DNA of 64,000 bases from Anaerotruncus sp. (GTDB taxonomy: Bacteria > Bacillota > Clostridia > Oscillospirales > Acutalibacteraceae). The stretch is taken from the NCBI GenBank assembly GCA_022009795.1, contig CP091724.1, forward strand, positions 62,001 to 126,000, written 5' to 3'. Of the stretch, positions 51,118 through 60,533 are shown piece by piece (position 1 is the first letter of the stretch; each line of letters begins with the position of its first letter). Below the pieces are notes generated by a model. The model was not told where the DNA came from. It did not search any database and saw only the letters and a program-made list of their open reading frames with translations. A program made the position numbers and the translations under genes.

Positions 51118-52001
51118 ATGGATAATTCAAATTTATTAAATGTTCTGAAATCCGATTCAATGACCTTTACAGTTGCCGAGGTTCGCCGCATTATGGACGA
51201 AGAACTCGGCAAATCCCCCGGAAGAGATGGACACGGAATTGATTGATATATGCGCTGAAATTCTTGATAAAGAATATTCAAAACACAACGCGTATGCCGC
51301 AGGCGATTCGGCACCGAAAAAAAGAAAACCTCAAAAAGTGATAAAAACTGAAAAAAAGGTTTTGATTGCCGCTGCCGTTGTTGCGGCGGTTTGCGCAATT
51401 GCAATTCCCTTGGGTGCAAAATATGTAAGCAATGATGCATCCGATAAAATCGTTCAATTCTTCGGAGATCATTTTTAAAGTTGATTTGCGCGGCGAAAAA
51501 GATGATTCGCAATACAAATCACTCGAAGGAGTTGATATTGAAAAAGAATTAACGAATGCCGGTTTTTTCGATGTTAAATTGCCCGAAAAGCTGTTGAACG
51601 GCCAAATTCAAAAAGACGATATCGAAATATCTGAAGACGAATATTATTTGTCAACATCGATAAATTTTCTTACGCCCGAAAAATGTTGATGCAAATATAA
51701 TCATTTGCAGGCACAAAAACCGAATTAACCACTGATCTGCTTTATGAATTTCAACTCGGCCCGCAGTTTGATTCGGCAAAAGCAAATCGATATCGGAAAT
51801 ATGACGGTGCTTGTTTTTTCGGGAAAAGATCAAGTTTTAGTCCATTATACCGATTTTAAAAATAATACCGAGTATATAGTAAGCATGCTCGATTGCGGCG
51901 ATATGGATTATGCCATGGAAGTTGCAGAAACCGTAAAAAGAATAGGAATTAACAAATGCATTGATAACGAAAACACATATTTGGTTAAATCAAAAAAATA
52001 A
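51118..52001 (+). CDS. Anti-sigma-like single-pass membrane protein, DUF4367-like, frameshifted
   Basis: About 294 residues. Cytosolic helical part (DSMTFTVAEVRRIMDEELGK, then MDTELIDICAEILDKEY), basic stretch, membrane helix (KVLIAAAVVAAVCAIAIPLG), and an outer domain of alpha/beta type ending in MTVLVFSGKDQVLVHYTDFK, like DUF4367 domains of surface proteins next to ECF sigma genes. Shifts near 51215, 51470, 51685 and 51785. From position and topology it probably sequesters the sigma factor (inference). Confidence 0.72.
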
Positions 52002-52038
52002 TTTGTGATGCATATAAGTAATTATTAAGGTAAATGTT

Positions 52039-52545
52039 ATGAAAAAAACATAAAAAAATTATATCGCTGATTATGATATTTATTTTTGTGTGCGTTGGGG
52101 CTTGGCGGCTGCGCGGGAAGCGGCAACTCGGCTGCCACAAACGCCGATGAAAGCGCTTCGGTTTCGGATTTTAAATATCCAAAAAAATCCGCTTTTTAAA
52201 TTTGAAGTGAGCGAAAGCAAAGTAACGGCGAAAAAAAGGGCGATATTATAAAAAAATCAATTGCTTTTTTTGAAGAACACTTCAAAAAAACGATTATCAT
52301 ATTGAGCACGGTTCGGAAACTATAACCTATTCATATAATGATGAGAGCGAGGTTATAACCGCTTTGGCGGTGCTTGACGATTTTAAAAGCAATTCTAAAA
52401 ATTCAGCGCAATTTGGAAATCACCGCCGATGAATCGGGCGAGATAATCGTTTATGCAGAAATAAGCGTTAAGCCGTCGCGCTTCAGCGAAGAAATGAAAA
52501 ACCTATAATTTTGAAAAGAAAATAAAGGTAACGGTAACGGAGTGA
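52039..52545 (+). CDS. Small lipoprotein, frameshifted
   Basis: About 169 residues after joining frames. Signal peptide with lipobox (SLIMIFIFVC, then LGGCAGSGN), and a mixed region with KSIAFFEEHFKN, HGSETITYSYNDESEVITAL and EITADESGEIIVYAEISVKP, ending KIKVTVTE. Not recognised. Seven or more A/T-run shifts make the sequence uncertain. In operon with the sigma and membrane protein; 38 bases from the previous stop. Confidence 0.6.
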
Positions 52546-52626
52546 TTCGGCAAAAAAGCCTGCGGAAATTAAATTTTGCGCTTTATATGCGTGAATTGCC
52601 CGTGAATTTATAAGATGGTGGAGGCT

Positions 52627-53216
52627 ATGACTGTATTGAGAAGCGGCGCTTTTTTGATTGGCGCAATCGTTTTAGCGATTTATGCGATTGTTATGATATT
52701 CAAAAAAAGTGCCTGCGCAAAAATTTTTTATGAATTTGGCGTTTGGGGCTTATTTGGCATTTATAATCGCAATGTGCTTTTTTTCCCCAATCAAAATTAC
52801 GCCCCTACGGCGAGGATGTTGCCAATAATTTAATTCCTTTCAAAAGCATTGTGCAAAGCTTCAGTGAATCTTTTGCCGAGCATACTCCGTATGGTTTGGT
52901 GAGTGTTTTCGGCAATTTTGCAATGCTTATGCCGCTCGGTGTGTTTTTTTCATTATTATATTAAGGATTATAAAATGCGCTTTTTTGGGGATTGTGCTTT
53001 TTTTCCGTGTGCATTGAGCTTGTGCAGTTTATAATCGGCCTGCTGATAGGGTATAACTACCGCTGTGTTGATATAGACGATGTGATTTTAAATTCGCTCG
53101 GCGGTATAATCATATTGCTTGTATTTGAGAGAATAATAAAGCGGGTGAAAAAAACGCAAAAGCAAAAAAACAAGGTTAGAATTAAAAAGGGCAAACCATG
53201 GGGTTGCACTCCGTAA
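52627..53216 (+). CDS. VanZ-like membrane protein, frameshifted
   Basis: About 196 residues with four or five helices. NLIPFKSIVQSF, GNFAMLMPLGVFF, SVCIELVQFIIGLLIGYNYR, and CVDIDDVILNSLGGIIILL are VanZ-family landmarks (N-x-x-P-F near the start, G-N-x-x-x-x-x-P-G and DxxDxxxNxxG). VanZ-like proteins have been linked to lipoglycopeptide resistance but most have no known role. ATG at 52627 follows GGTGGAGG. Shifts near 52745, 52805 and 52955-52985. Last in the sigma operon. Confidence 0.85.
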
Positions 53217-53238
53217 ATAATAATAGCTCAACAAATTA

Positions 53239-53276
53239 AAAAGCCGGCAATACTTTCGTATTGCCGACTTTTGTTA
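53239..53276. terminator. Bidirectional terminator
   Basis: AAAAG-CCGGCAATAC / GTATTGCCG-ACTTTT stem with TTTC loop, between convergent VanZ-like and GGGtGRT genes. Confidence 0.88.
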
Positions 53277-53294
53277 TATATCGGTTATATTCAA

Positions 53295-54296
53295 TTAAGC
53301 GTTGATAGCTTCCTGAACGGCAACCGCGCAAGCAACCGTTGCGCCAACCATCGGGTTGTTGCCCATGCCGATGAGACCCATCATTTCAACATGCGCGGGA
53401 ACAGAGGAAGAACCTGCAAACTGAGCGTCGCTGTGCATTCTGCCCATTGTATCCGTCATGCCGTAAGAAGCGGGGCCTGCTGCCATGTTATCCGGGTGAA
53501 GAGTACGGCCTGTGCCGCCGCCGGAAGCAACGGAGAAGTATTTCTTGCCTGCTTCAAGGCGTTCTTTCTTATATGTGCCTGCAACGGGATGCTGGAAGCG
53601 AGTGGGGTTTGTGGAGTTACCTGTGATGGAAACATCAACATTTTCTTTCCACATGATTGCAACACCCTCGGTAACATCGTTTGCACCGTAGCAGTTAACC
53701 TTTGCGCGGAGTCCGTCGGAGTAAGCCTTGCGGAATACTTCCTTAACCTCGCCTGTGTAATAATCCATTTCGGTTTCAACATAGGTGAAGCCGTTGATTC
53801 TTGCAATGATTTGAGCGGCGTCTTTGCCAAGGCCGTTAAGAATAACTCTTAAAGGAGTTTTTCTAACCTTGTTTGCCTTTTCGGCAATACCGATAGCACC
53901 CTCTGCGGCTGCAAAGCTTTCATGGCCTGCAAGGAATGCAAAGCATTCTGTGTTTTCTTCAAGAAGCATTTTGCCGAGATTGCCGTGGCCGAGACCTACT
54001 TTTCTTTGGTCTGCAACTGAACCGGGAATGCAGAAGGACTGAAGACCCTCGCCGATAGCGGCAGCGGCCTCAGCGGCGGATTTAACGCCTTTTTTGATTG
54101 CGATAGCGCAGCCTACGGTGTAAGCCCACTTTGCGTTTTCAAAGCAGATCGGCTGAATGCCTTCAACGATTTTGTAAGGATCAAAGCCCTTAGCCTGGCA
54201 GATTTCTCTGCATTCTTCGATAGATTTAATATCGTATTGAGCAAGAACAGCAAGGATTTGCTTTTCTCTTCTTTCATATGATTCAAATAAAGCCAT
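53295..54296 (-). CDS. GGGtGRT protein
   Basis: 333 residues, intact. Named after its motif, here SGGGTGRTLHPDN (about residue 258). Other features: an opening ESYERREKQILAVLAQYDIK, HGNLGKMLLEENTECFAFLA, a central KTPLRVILNGLGKDAAQIIA and a C terminus with SSSVPAHVEMMGLIGMGNNP. The family occurs in anaerobes and has no proven activity. It follows a NifU-like gene by 14 bases, so an iron-sulfur role is plausible (inference). Strong SD (AGGAGGAGAA) and C-rich codon choice suggest high expression. Confidence 0.9.
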   Translation of the reverse strand: MALFESYERREKQILAVLAQYDIKSIEECREICQAKGFDPYKIVEGIQPICFENAKWAYTVGCAIAIKKGVKSAAEAAAAIGEGLQSFCIPGSVADQRKVGLGHGNLGKMLLEENTECFAFLAGHESFAAAEGAIGIAEKANKVRKTPLRVILNGLGKDAAQIIARINGFTYVETEMDYYTGEVKEVFRKAYSDGLRAKVNCYGANDVTEGVAIMWKENVDVSITGNSTNPTRFQHPVAGTYKKERLEAGKKYFSVASGGGTGRTLHPDNMAAGPASYGMTDTMGRMHSDAQFAGSSSVPAHVEMMGLIGMGNNPMVGATVACAVAVQEAINA

Positions 54297-54310
54297 TGTT
54301 CTTCTCCTCC

Positions 54311-55003
54311 TTATTCTTTTCTCGGGTCGATAAGCTTAACGGCGTCTGCAACTCTGCCATATTGGCCCTGAGCCTTTTCAAATGCAGTGTTTGCATCGTC
54401 GCCTGCTTTGATGAAGTCCATCATCTTGCCGAAGTTAACAAACTTATAGCCGATGATTTCATTATCAGCATCAAGAGCAATCTTGGTAACATAGCCGTCA
54501 GTCATCTCGAGGTAACGGGGACCCTTTGCGAGAGTACCGTACATTGTACCAACCTGAGAACGAAGGCCCTTACCGAGATCCTCAAGGCCTGCGCCTACTG
54601 CAAGACCGTCATCGGAAAATGCGCTCTGTGAACGGCCGTAAACGATTTGGAGGAAAAGCTCTCTCATTGCGGTGTTGATTGCATCGCAAACAAGGTCTGT
54701 GTTAAGAGCCTCAAGAATTGTTCTGCCGGGAAGAATTTCGGCAGCCATAGCTGCGGAATGTGTCATGCCTGAGCAGCCGACTGTTTCAACAAGAGCCTCT
54801 TGGATAACGCCGCCTTTAACATTAAGGCTGAGCTTGCAGCAGCCCTGCTGAGGAGCACACCAGCCTACACCGTGTGTGAAGCCGGAAATGTCTTTAATTT
54901 CTTTTGCCTTTACCCATTTTGCTTCCTCGGGAATTGGAGCCGCGCCGTGTGCAACGCCCTGTGCAACAGGGCACATTGTTTCAACTTCGCGTGAATAAAC
55001 CAT
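54311..55003 (-). CDS. NifU-like iron-sulfur scaffold partner of the GGGtGRT protein
   Basis: 230 residues, intact. The N-terminal half resembles NifU/IscU: CAPQQGCCKLSLNVKGGVIQ, then EALVETVGCSGMTHSAAMAA with conserved Cys residues and AMRELFLQIVYGRSQSAFSD. The C-terminal half (RSQVGTMYGTLAKGPRYLEM) is specific to this subfamily. In genome annotation the family is called iron-sulfur cluster assembly scaffold. First gene of the pair, with a clear promoter; SD GAAGGAGAG. Confidence 0.88.
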   Translation of the reverse strand: MVYSREVETMCPVAQGVAHGAAPIPEEAKWVKAKEIKDISGFTHGVGWCAPQQGCCKLSLNVKGGVIQEALVETVGCSGMTHSAAMAAEILPGRTILEALNTDLVCDAINTAMRELFLQIVYGRSQSAFSDDGLAVGAGLEDLGKGLRSQVGTMYGTLAKGPRYLEMTDGYVTKIALDADNEIIGYKFVNFGKMMDFIKAGDDANTAFEKAQGQYGRVADAVKLIDPRKE

Positions 55004-55056
55004 ATTTAATACTCTCCTTCGTACAAACTGATAATTTTTAATGAATTACCACTGAT

Positions 55057-55085
55057 ATTATACCTATTGCCGCTCCGTTCTGCAA
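55057..55085 (-). promoter_or_regulatory. Promoter of the NifU-like/GGGtGRT operon
   Basis: On the minus strand TTGCAG (55085-55080), 17 bases, TATAAT (55062-55057). Confidence 0.7.
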
Positions 55086-55133
55086 GAGCAAGAACGCAAA
55101 ATTTGCTATATTTTCTTATTTTTTTATAATAGC

Positions 55134-55162
55134 TTGAATTGTTTTGTGCATATTGGTATAAT
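55134..55162 (+). promoter_or_regulatory. Promoter of the PqqD-like gene
   Basis: TTGAAT at 55134-55139, 17 bases, TATAAT at 55157-55162; divergent from the NifU-like promoter. Confidence 0.7.
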
Positions 55163-55199
55163 ATTTTTATAAATTTATCTTTTAAAGGAATTGTTTGCC

Positions 55200-55466
55200 A
55201 TGAAAATAAAAAGCGGATTTGCAAAAAGAAATATTGCAGGCTCCGAAATCGTCGTGCCCGTGGGTAATAAAGCAATGGAATTTAACGGAATGATAACCCT
55301 TAATGAATCGGGCGGCTTTTTTTGGGATTGCCTTGTGGAGGGCTGCACAAAAGAGCAGCTTCTGAGCAAAGTGCTTCTGGAATATGAGGTAACGGAGCAA
55401 AAAGCAAGCGAGGATATCGATAAATTTCTTGATATGCTTCGCGAAAACAATTTGCTTGACGAATAA
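55200..55466 (+). CDS. PqqD-family (RRE-like) protein
   Basis: 88 residues, intact. KSGFAKRNIAGSEIVVPVGN, FNGMITLNESGGFFWDCL and EQLLSKVLLEYEVTEQKASE followed by DIDKFLDMLRENNLL match PqqD, the winged domain that binds peptide leaders in RiPP pathways. SD AAAGGAA before ATG at 55200. It converges on a radical SAM gene, the usual partner class. No precursor peptide was identified beside it. Confidence 0.88.
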   Translation: MKIKSGFAKRNIAGSEIVVPVGNKAMEFNGMITLNESGGFFWDCLVEGCTKEQLLSKVLLEYEVTEQKASEDIDKFLDMLRENNLLDE

Positions 55467-55491
55467 TGCCGTTTCGGCAAAATAACACAGC

Positions 55492-55538
55492 AAAAAAGCG
55501 ACTGTTCGGAGTTTGTTCCGATAGGTCGCTTTTTTTAA
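55492..55538. terminator. Bidirectional terminator
   Basis: AAAAAAGCGAC / GTCGCTTTTTT outer stem with inner CGGA..TCCG, T and A runs on both sides, between the convergent PqqD-like and radical SAM genes. Confidence 0.9.
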
Positions 55539-55556
55539 TTCATATGCTTTTTTAAA

Positions 55557-56976
55557 TTAAAAGTCCTCGGGGCGGTAATTAAGTTTGCCTTCGGGAGTGT
55601 CTCTGTAATACTGGGTGAACGGCTTGAAACGCTCTTTTTCCTCCCAGATTTCCTTTGCTTTCGGTGCCCAGGCAGCGGCGTATGCATCGCATTTCGAGCA
55701 AAGTTGTTCTGCGCTTTCCTCACAAATCAGGTTTGTTGATTTCGCGCCGCTTCGTGCCGCCATTTTGCGCAGTGCCTGCGGGTTTTCCAGCATCGGGCAG
55801 GGGCGCAGCATGTTTTTATTAAAGGGCTGGCCCTTGTAATATTCCTTGAAAAGAGGAGAGTTTAAGCATTCGATTATCGATTTTTCGCGAATGTTTGAAT
55901 CCGAATAATGAATGAAAACACAGGGCTCAACATCGCCCTCGGAATTAACATGAAAATAGTTTCTGCCGCCGGCAATGCAGCCGCCGACAAATTCGGCGTC
56001 GTTTTGGAAATCAACCGTGAAAATCGGTTTGCCGTGCTTCGAATCACGCCTGTCGCGGATTGCGCGGTAAACATGCTCTCTGCTCGGGAGTGAGCAGCAG
56101 GGAAGTGTCGGCATTTGCTCCAACGGGCATATAGTGAAAATACCACATGTATTTTGCACCCGCTTCAATCATTTTATCGTAGAATTCATCGCTTGTTACG
56201 GCGGCGTAGTTTGCCGCTGTGTAGCAAACAGAGGTGCCGAAAAGGCAGCCGTGCTTTTTAAGCATTTTCATGGCGTTCATCGTTGTTTGGTAAGCACCGT
56301 CGCCGCGTCTGCCGTCGTTCGTTTCCTCTGTGCCCTCTATCGAAAGCGCAAGGCCGAAGTTGCCGCATTCTATAAGCTGTTCGCAAAATTCATCGTCAAT
56401 CAGCGTTGCGTTAGTGAACGCGAGAAACATACAGTCGGGATTTTCCTTTGCAAGCGAAATTATATCTTTTTTTCTGATGAGCGGCTCACCGCCGGTAAAC
56501 ATGAAAAAGTGAGTGCCGAGCGCTTTGCTTTCGCTCACTATTTTGCGCATTTCATCCATGGTGAGGCTTGATTTGTGGCCGTATTCAGCGGCCCAGCAGC
56601 CCTTGCATTTTAAGTTGCAGGCGGAAGTGGGATCAAGCAACACAACCCACGGAATGTTGCATTTTAATTCATCGCGCTTTTTTCTCAGCGTTGATGTGCC
56701 TATAAGTCCTAAGTCGATGCCAAAGGTCAGCACGGCTCTGCGAAGTAAATCGTGGTCTATTTCAGCAATTCCCCTAAACAGATATTCGTGCCAAACATTG
56801 GTTTCGTCCGTAATTATTTCAATTGGCTTAGTGAAAGTGCTTTCGGGATACATTTTTCCAGCAAGCACCTTGCCGAGCTTAACAAGCTTCAGCATATTGC
56901 GCCGAGGATTTTTGTAAATGTATTTAAAAAGACTGTTGCCAACCGAGTGAAGCACTTTGCTTTTAAAAGATGCCAT
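55557..56976 (-). CDS. Radical SAM protein with SPASM-like C terminus, frameshifted
   Basis: About 473 residues. After a 125-residue N-terminal extension comes the cluster motif CNLKCKGCWA, then FMFTGGEPL (GGEP), AFTNATLIDD and LALSIEGTEETNDGRRGDG. The shift near 56090 joins a C-terminal part with GGCIAGGRNYFHVNSEGDVE, PCVFIHYSD, LRPCPMLENP and CEESAEQLCSKCDAY; these cysteines can bind extra FeS clusters as in SPASM/twitch maturases. Substrate unknown. ATG at 56976 follows GAGGAAA. Proximity to a PqqD protein suggests peptide modification (inference). Confidence 0.9.
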
Positions 56977-57026
56977 GTTTTTTCCTCACTCTCATTTTGT
57001 TCGCCGTTTATGTGTTTTTATTATTG

Positions 57027-58718
57027 TTACATGCTTTCGGGAGCGGAAATCTTAAGCATGGTAAGAATGTTTTTAATGGTGTCTTTTACCGCAACGCAAA
57101 GATAAAGGCGTGCCTGCATAAGGCCTTCGTCGTCGGCAATAACCCTTTGTGCGTTGTAGAATTTGTGGAAAAGCGTTGCCAGCTCGATAACAAAATGGGT
57201 TATTCTTGCCGGATCGTATGTTTTGGCGGCGGTGATAACCTCGTCCGTCAGCGAAGAAAGGTGGCGGATAAGCTCCGTTTCCTCGGGCGAATTCAAAAGA
57301 TTGAGTTCTTCATCGGTAGGTGTGCGAAGCGTTATGCCGCTGCTCTGTGCTTTTTTAAGGATAGAGCATATTCTTGCGTGCGCGTATTGCACATAATAAA
57401 CGGGGTTTTGGCTTGTTTCCTGAGCCGCCAAATCAAGGTCAAAATCAAAATGCGAATTCGGTTCGCGCAGATTAAAGAAAAATCTTGCTGCGTCTATCGG
57501 GATTTCATCCAAAAGGGTGGTAAGAGTTATTGCCTTTCCTGAACGCTTTGAAAGCTTGATTGTTTCGCCGTCTCTTACAAGGCGAACCATCTGCATAATC
57601 ACACAGTCAAGCCTGTTTTCATCAATTCCAAGGGCGGAAAGTGCCGCTTTCATTCTCGGCACATATCCGTGGTGGTCTGCGCCCAAAACATCAACGGCTT
57701 TGTCATAGCCTCTTGTAACAAGCTTGTTATAATGATATGCAATATCGGGCACTATATATGTCGGTATGCCGTTTGCACGAATAAGAACAACATCTTTATC
57801 GTTGCCGAATTCGGATGCCTTAAACCAAAGCGCACCGTCTTGCTCGTATGTTACGCCAAGCTCTTTGAATTTTTCTATAATTTTTGCAACGGAGCCGTCT
57901 GCGTGCAGAGTGCTCTCTTTAAACCAATTATCATATTTGATTCTGTATTGCAGCAAATCCCTTTCAAGGCCTGCAATGTTTTTGGGAAGCGCAAAATCAA
58001 CGAGCGCCTTGCGCCTTTCCTTGCTTTCTGCCTCAACATATTTATCGCCGTATTCTGCGGCAAAGCTCTTTGCGTGCTCGGTTATATCTGCGCCCTTATA
58101 AGCGTCCTCGGGAATTTCGATGCCGTCTTTGTAAAGCTGAAGATAGCGCACCTCAAGCGAAGTGGCAAATTTTTCGATTTGGTTGCCGGCATCGTTAACA
58201 TAGAATTCGCGGCTGACATTGTAGCCGGCTTTTTCAAGCACTGCGGCAAGGCAGTCGCCGATTGCGCCGCCGCGTGCGTTGCCTATATGCATGGGGCCAG
58301 TGGGATTGGCGGAAACAAATTCCACCAAAACTTTTTTGCCTTTGCCGAAATCCGAGGCACCGTAATCCTCGCCCCTGGTTATAACATCTTTAACTATTTC
58401 CGAATAATATCTTTGCGAAAGGTAAAAATTCAAAAAGCCCGGTCCCGCAATTTCAACCTTTTCAAAAAGCGAGCCCTCCAAATCAATGTTATCCGCAATG
58501 CTTTGGGCAATCATTCTCGGTGCTTTTTTGAACGCCTTTGCTCCCGCAAGCGCAATGTTTGATGAAAAAAAATCGCCGTTTGCGCTGTTCGCCGGCTTTT
58601 CAATGTTAAATGCCGGCAACGGCTCTGCCGGCAGTTCTCCGTTTGCAACGGCTCTGCCGAGTGCGTCCAATATTTTTTCCCTTAATTCCTTTTGAGTTTC
58701 TTTAACAAGTAATGACAT
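57027..58718 (-). CDS. argS: Arginyl-tRNA synthetase
   Basis: 563 residues, intact. Class I synthetase charging tRNA-Arg. N-terminal Add-1 domain, FVSANPTGPMHIGNARGGAI containing the HIGH-equivalent HIGN, EFYVNDAGNQ, GADHHGYVPRMKAALSALGI, the KMSKS-equivalent KLSKRSGKAITL and the C-terminal anticodon-binding helices (DPARITHFVIELATLFHKFY). DUF1934 precedes it as ywiB precedes argS in Bacillus subtilis. Confidence 0.97.
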   Translation of the reverse strand: MSLLVKETQKELREKILDALGRAVANGELPAEPLPAFNIEKPANSANGDFFSSNIALAGAKAFKKAPRMIAQSIADNIDLEGSLFEKVEIAGPGFLNFYLSQRYYSEIVKDVITRGEDYGASDFGKGKKVLVEFVSANPTGPMHIGNARGGAIGDCLAAVLEKAGYNVSREFYVNDAGNQIEKFATSLEVRYLQLYKDGIEIPEDAYKGADITEHAKSFAAEYGDKYVEAESKERRKALVDFALPKNIAGLERDLLQYRIKYDNWFKESTLHADGSVAKIIEKFKELGVTYEQDGALWFKASEFGNDKDVVLIRANGIPTYIVPDIAYHYNKLVTRGYDKAVDVLGADHHGYVPRMKAALSALGIDENRLDCVIMQMVRLVRDGETIKLSKRSGKAITLTTLLDEIPIDAARFFFNLREPNSHFDFDLDLAAQETSQNPVYYVQYAHARICSILKKAQSSGITLRTPTDEELNLLNSPEETELIRHLSSLTDEVITAAKTYDPARITHFVIELATLFHKFYNAQRVIADDEGLMQARLYLCVAVKDTIKNILTMLKISAPESM

Positions 58719-58784
58719 TTTTGATTTGCTCCCGTATATTAAGCTTTGCGGCTTTGCTGAAAAAACCGCGTTTTATGTTTGCCG

Positions 58785-59249
58785 TTATTGCTCGGCCTTT
58801 ACTTCTTTAATCTTTCTCGGGCTTTGTGTTTTTGTAAGCTTCATTCGCACCTTGTTTTGCGATGAAACAGAGCCGTTAAAATCAATATCGTATTCAAAAT
58901 TGAAAAGCCCGTCTTCGGCATTTGCCTCGATATCCTTGCCGTATATTCCCATGAGTATGTTGCCGAAATCCGTGCCGTAGCTGCAAAGATTGCGCTTTGC
59001 TTTTTCGATCGTAAGGCAGGCATGGCTTCTGCCGGATCTCGTCATCTCAACAAAGCTTTCATCCTTTTGCACGCGCACGGTAACACAAACCGTTTCACTC
59101 GGGTTTTCAAGCTCTTCGTTGTATTTGATTATGTAGGCGGCGCCGTCGTCGCGCAGGGTGCCGTATGTTGTTAAATCGGTAACATCCGTATCGTGCCCGT
59201 ATTGCTGGGTGGCTTTAACCTCCACCAAAACCTTATCCGTAAAATTCAC
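58785..59249 (-). CDS. DUF1934 (YwiB-like) protein
   Basis: 154 residues, intact. Small lipocalin-like beta barrel: DKVLVEVKATQQY, GAAYIIKYNEE, VTVRVQKDESFVEMTRSGRS and the acidic FNFEYDIDFNG. Starting GTG at 59249 (weak SD AAGG) fits family starts; an in-frame ATG at 59315 would lie upstream of a likely minus-strand promoter (TTGAAT, 18 bases, TACAAT near 59318-59289), so it cannot be translated from that promoter. Conserved position before argS. Confidence 0.82.
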   Translation of the reverse strand: MNFTDKVLVEVKATQQYGHDTDVTDLTTYGTLRDDGAAYIIKYNEELENPSETVCVTVRVQKDESFVEMTRSGRSHACLTIEKAKRNLCSYGTDFGNILMGIYGKDIEANAEDGLFNFEYDIDFNGSVSSQNKVRMKLTKTQSPRKIKEVKAEQ

Positions 59250-59358
59250 CGCCTTAAATTTATCGCATACCGAGTTTTCGCTATATTGTATCATATAAAA
59301 AAATAATAAATTCAACAGTAAGCATATTATTTATAACAGTTATTTAACAAATTAGATA

Positions 59359-59387
59359 GTGACAAATGCTTTGCAAGATGTTATAAT
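59359..59387 (+). promoter_or_regulatory. Promoter
   Basis: GTGACA at 59359-59364, 17 bases, TATAAT at 59382-59387, before the unassigned gene at 59434. Confidence 0.55.
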
Positions 59388-59433
59388 ACTTAATCGAAAC
59401 AGTAAATATGTATAAAACAGGAGTTTTTCAAAT

Positions 59434-60296
59434 ATGGAACTTATCGAAGCTTACAGAATTATAGATAAATATCTTGAACCGCGTATTCAGCCGCTCGGCT
59501 TTTTCAAAGGCTAAATCCGAGGATGAAGCCGCAGTTCACTATAAAAAGTGAAAAAAAGGCCTTTTTAGATTTAGATACGAAAAAAAGAAAGCAATATTCT
59601 GCTCTTGGAATGTGCTTATGAAGATAAGGGCGAATCCACGGAATATGAAACTATTTCAAAATCCCTTTTCACTCTTGCCGATGCGGATGAAAGGGATTGC
59701 CGCTCCGCCGCAAACGAATTTGCCTACGAGCTCGAGCCGCTTTTTTTAAAACAAATAAGAAAAAAAGGATTTGGATAAAATCAAAATGCCAAAAGGCGGT
59801 TTCCCGCTCAAAAAGCGAAAAAAACGGCGTAATCAGTTATGATGTTGATTCGCTTGCAAATCGCTTCGGCACACTTTATCCCGAATATAAAGATGCAATT
59901 AAGCAAAACATTTCCGATTACGGCGAATTTTTGCCCGAAACCTTTTTTGAGGAAGTGGGCACGCAGAAAGTGCTTGATGTTATCAAAAAAACGGCACCGA
60001 GCAGGAAAGAAAAAAAGCTTTTTAAAATGCTCGGCGATGTTTATGAGGATGGCACTAACGAAGTGCAGGATGTTATCGGCGTAACGATCTTGGGTGAAAT
60101 GAAAAACGATCCCGATATGATGGCCGTTGCCGATAAGTATATGACGGAATATATGGCAGGCCCCGTGCATGAAATAAATAAAATCATGGCAAAAAGCAAC
60201 AGGCTCACCAAAAAGCTTGCAAATCCGCCCGCGTATAAACCCAAAAAGAAGAAAAATGCAGGCATACTTCAGAATGCACTCAATCAGCAGCGATAA
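59434..60296 (+). CDS. Unassigned soluble protein, frameshifted
   Basis: About 287 residues. Not recognised. Start ATG after AGGAGTTTTTCAAAT. Charged and helical: MELIEAYRIIDKYLEPRIQP, LLECAYEDKGESTEYETISK, then VSYDVDSLANRFGTLYPEYK-like and ISDYGEFLPETFFEEVGTQK, an ATILGEM-like VIGVTILGEMKNDPDMMAV, and a Lys-rich C terminus. Shifts near 59508, 59585, 59745 and 59795. Flanked by its own promoter and terminator, so probably single-gene. Confidence 0.6.
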
Positions 60297-60330
60297 ACTG
60301 CGCGTGTTTGGCATATAATAAAGATGATTT

Positions 60331-60371
60331 AATCACCCAACGAAGTTTAAAACTTTTTGGGTGATTTTTAT
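60331..60371 (+). terminator. Terminator
   Basis: AATCACCCAA and TTGGGTGATT pair (10) around an AT loop, followed by TTTATTTTGG. Confidence 0.82.
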
Positions 60372-60460
60372 TTTGGAATGAAACAATAAGCTTGAAAAAG
60401 AATAGTTAAAAAAATTTAACAAAAAAATCGCTTCTTTCCGATAAAGTTCTGCTTAAAGCA

Positions 60461-60488
60461 TTGACAAAAAGTTAAACATCTTTATAAT
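60461..60488 (+). promoter_or_regulatory. Promoter of serC-serA
   Basis: TTGACA at 60461-60466, 16 bases, TATAAT at 60483-60488; about 40 bases upstream of a strong SD (AAGGAGAGG). Confidence 0.85.
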
Positions 60489-60533
60489 ATTAGCTATATC
60501 ACAATTAAAAATGCGAAGGAGAGGCAATTAATA

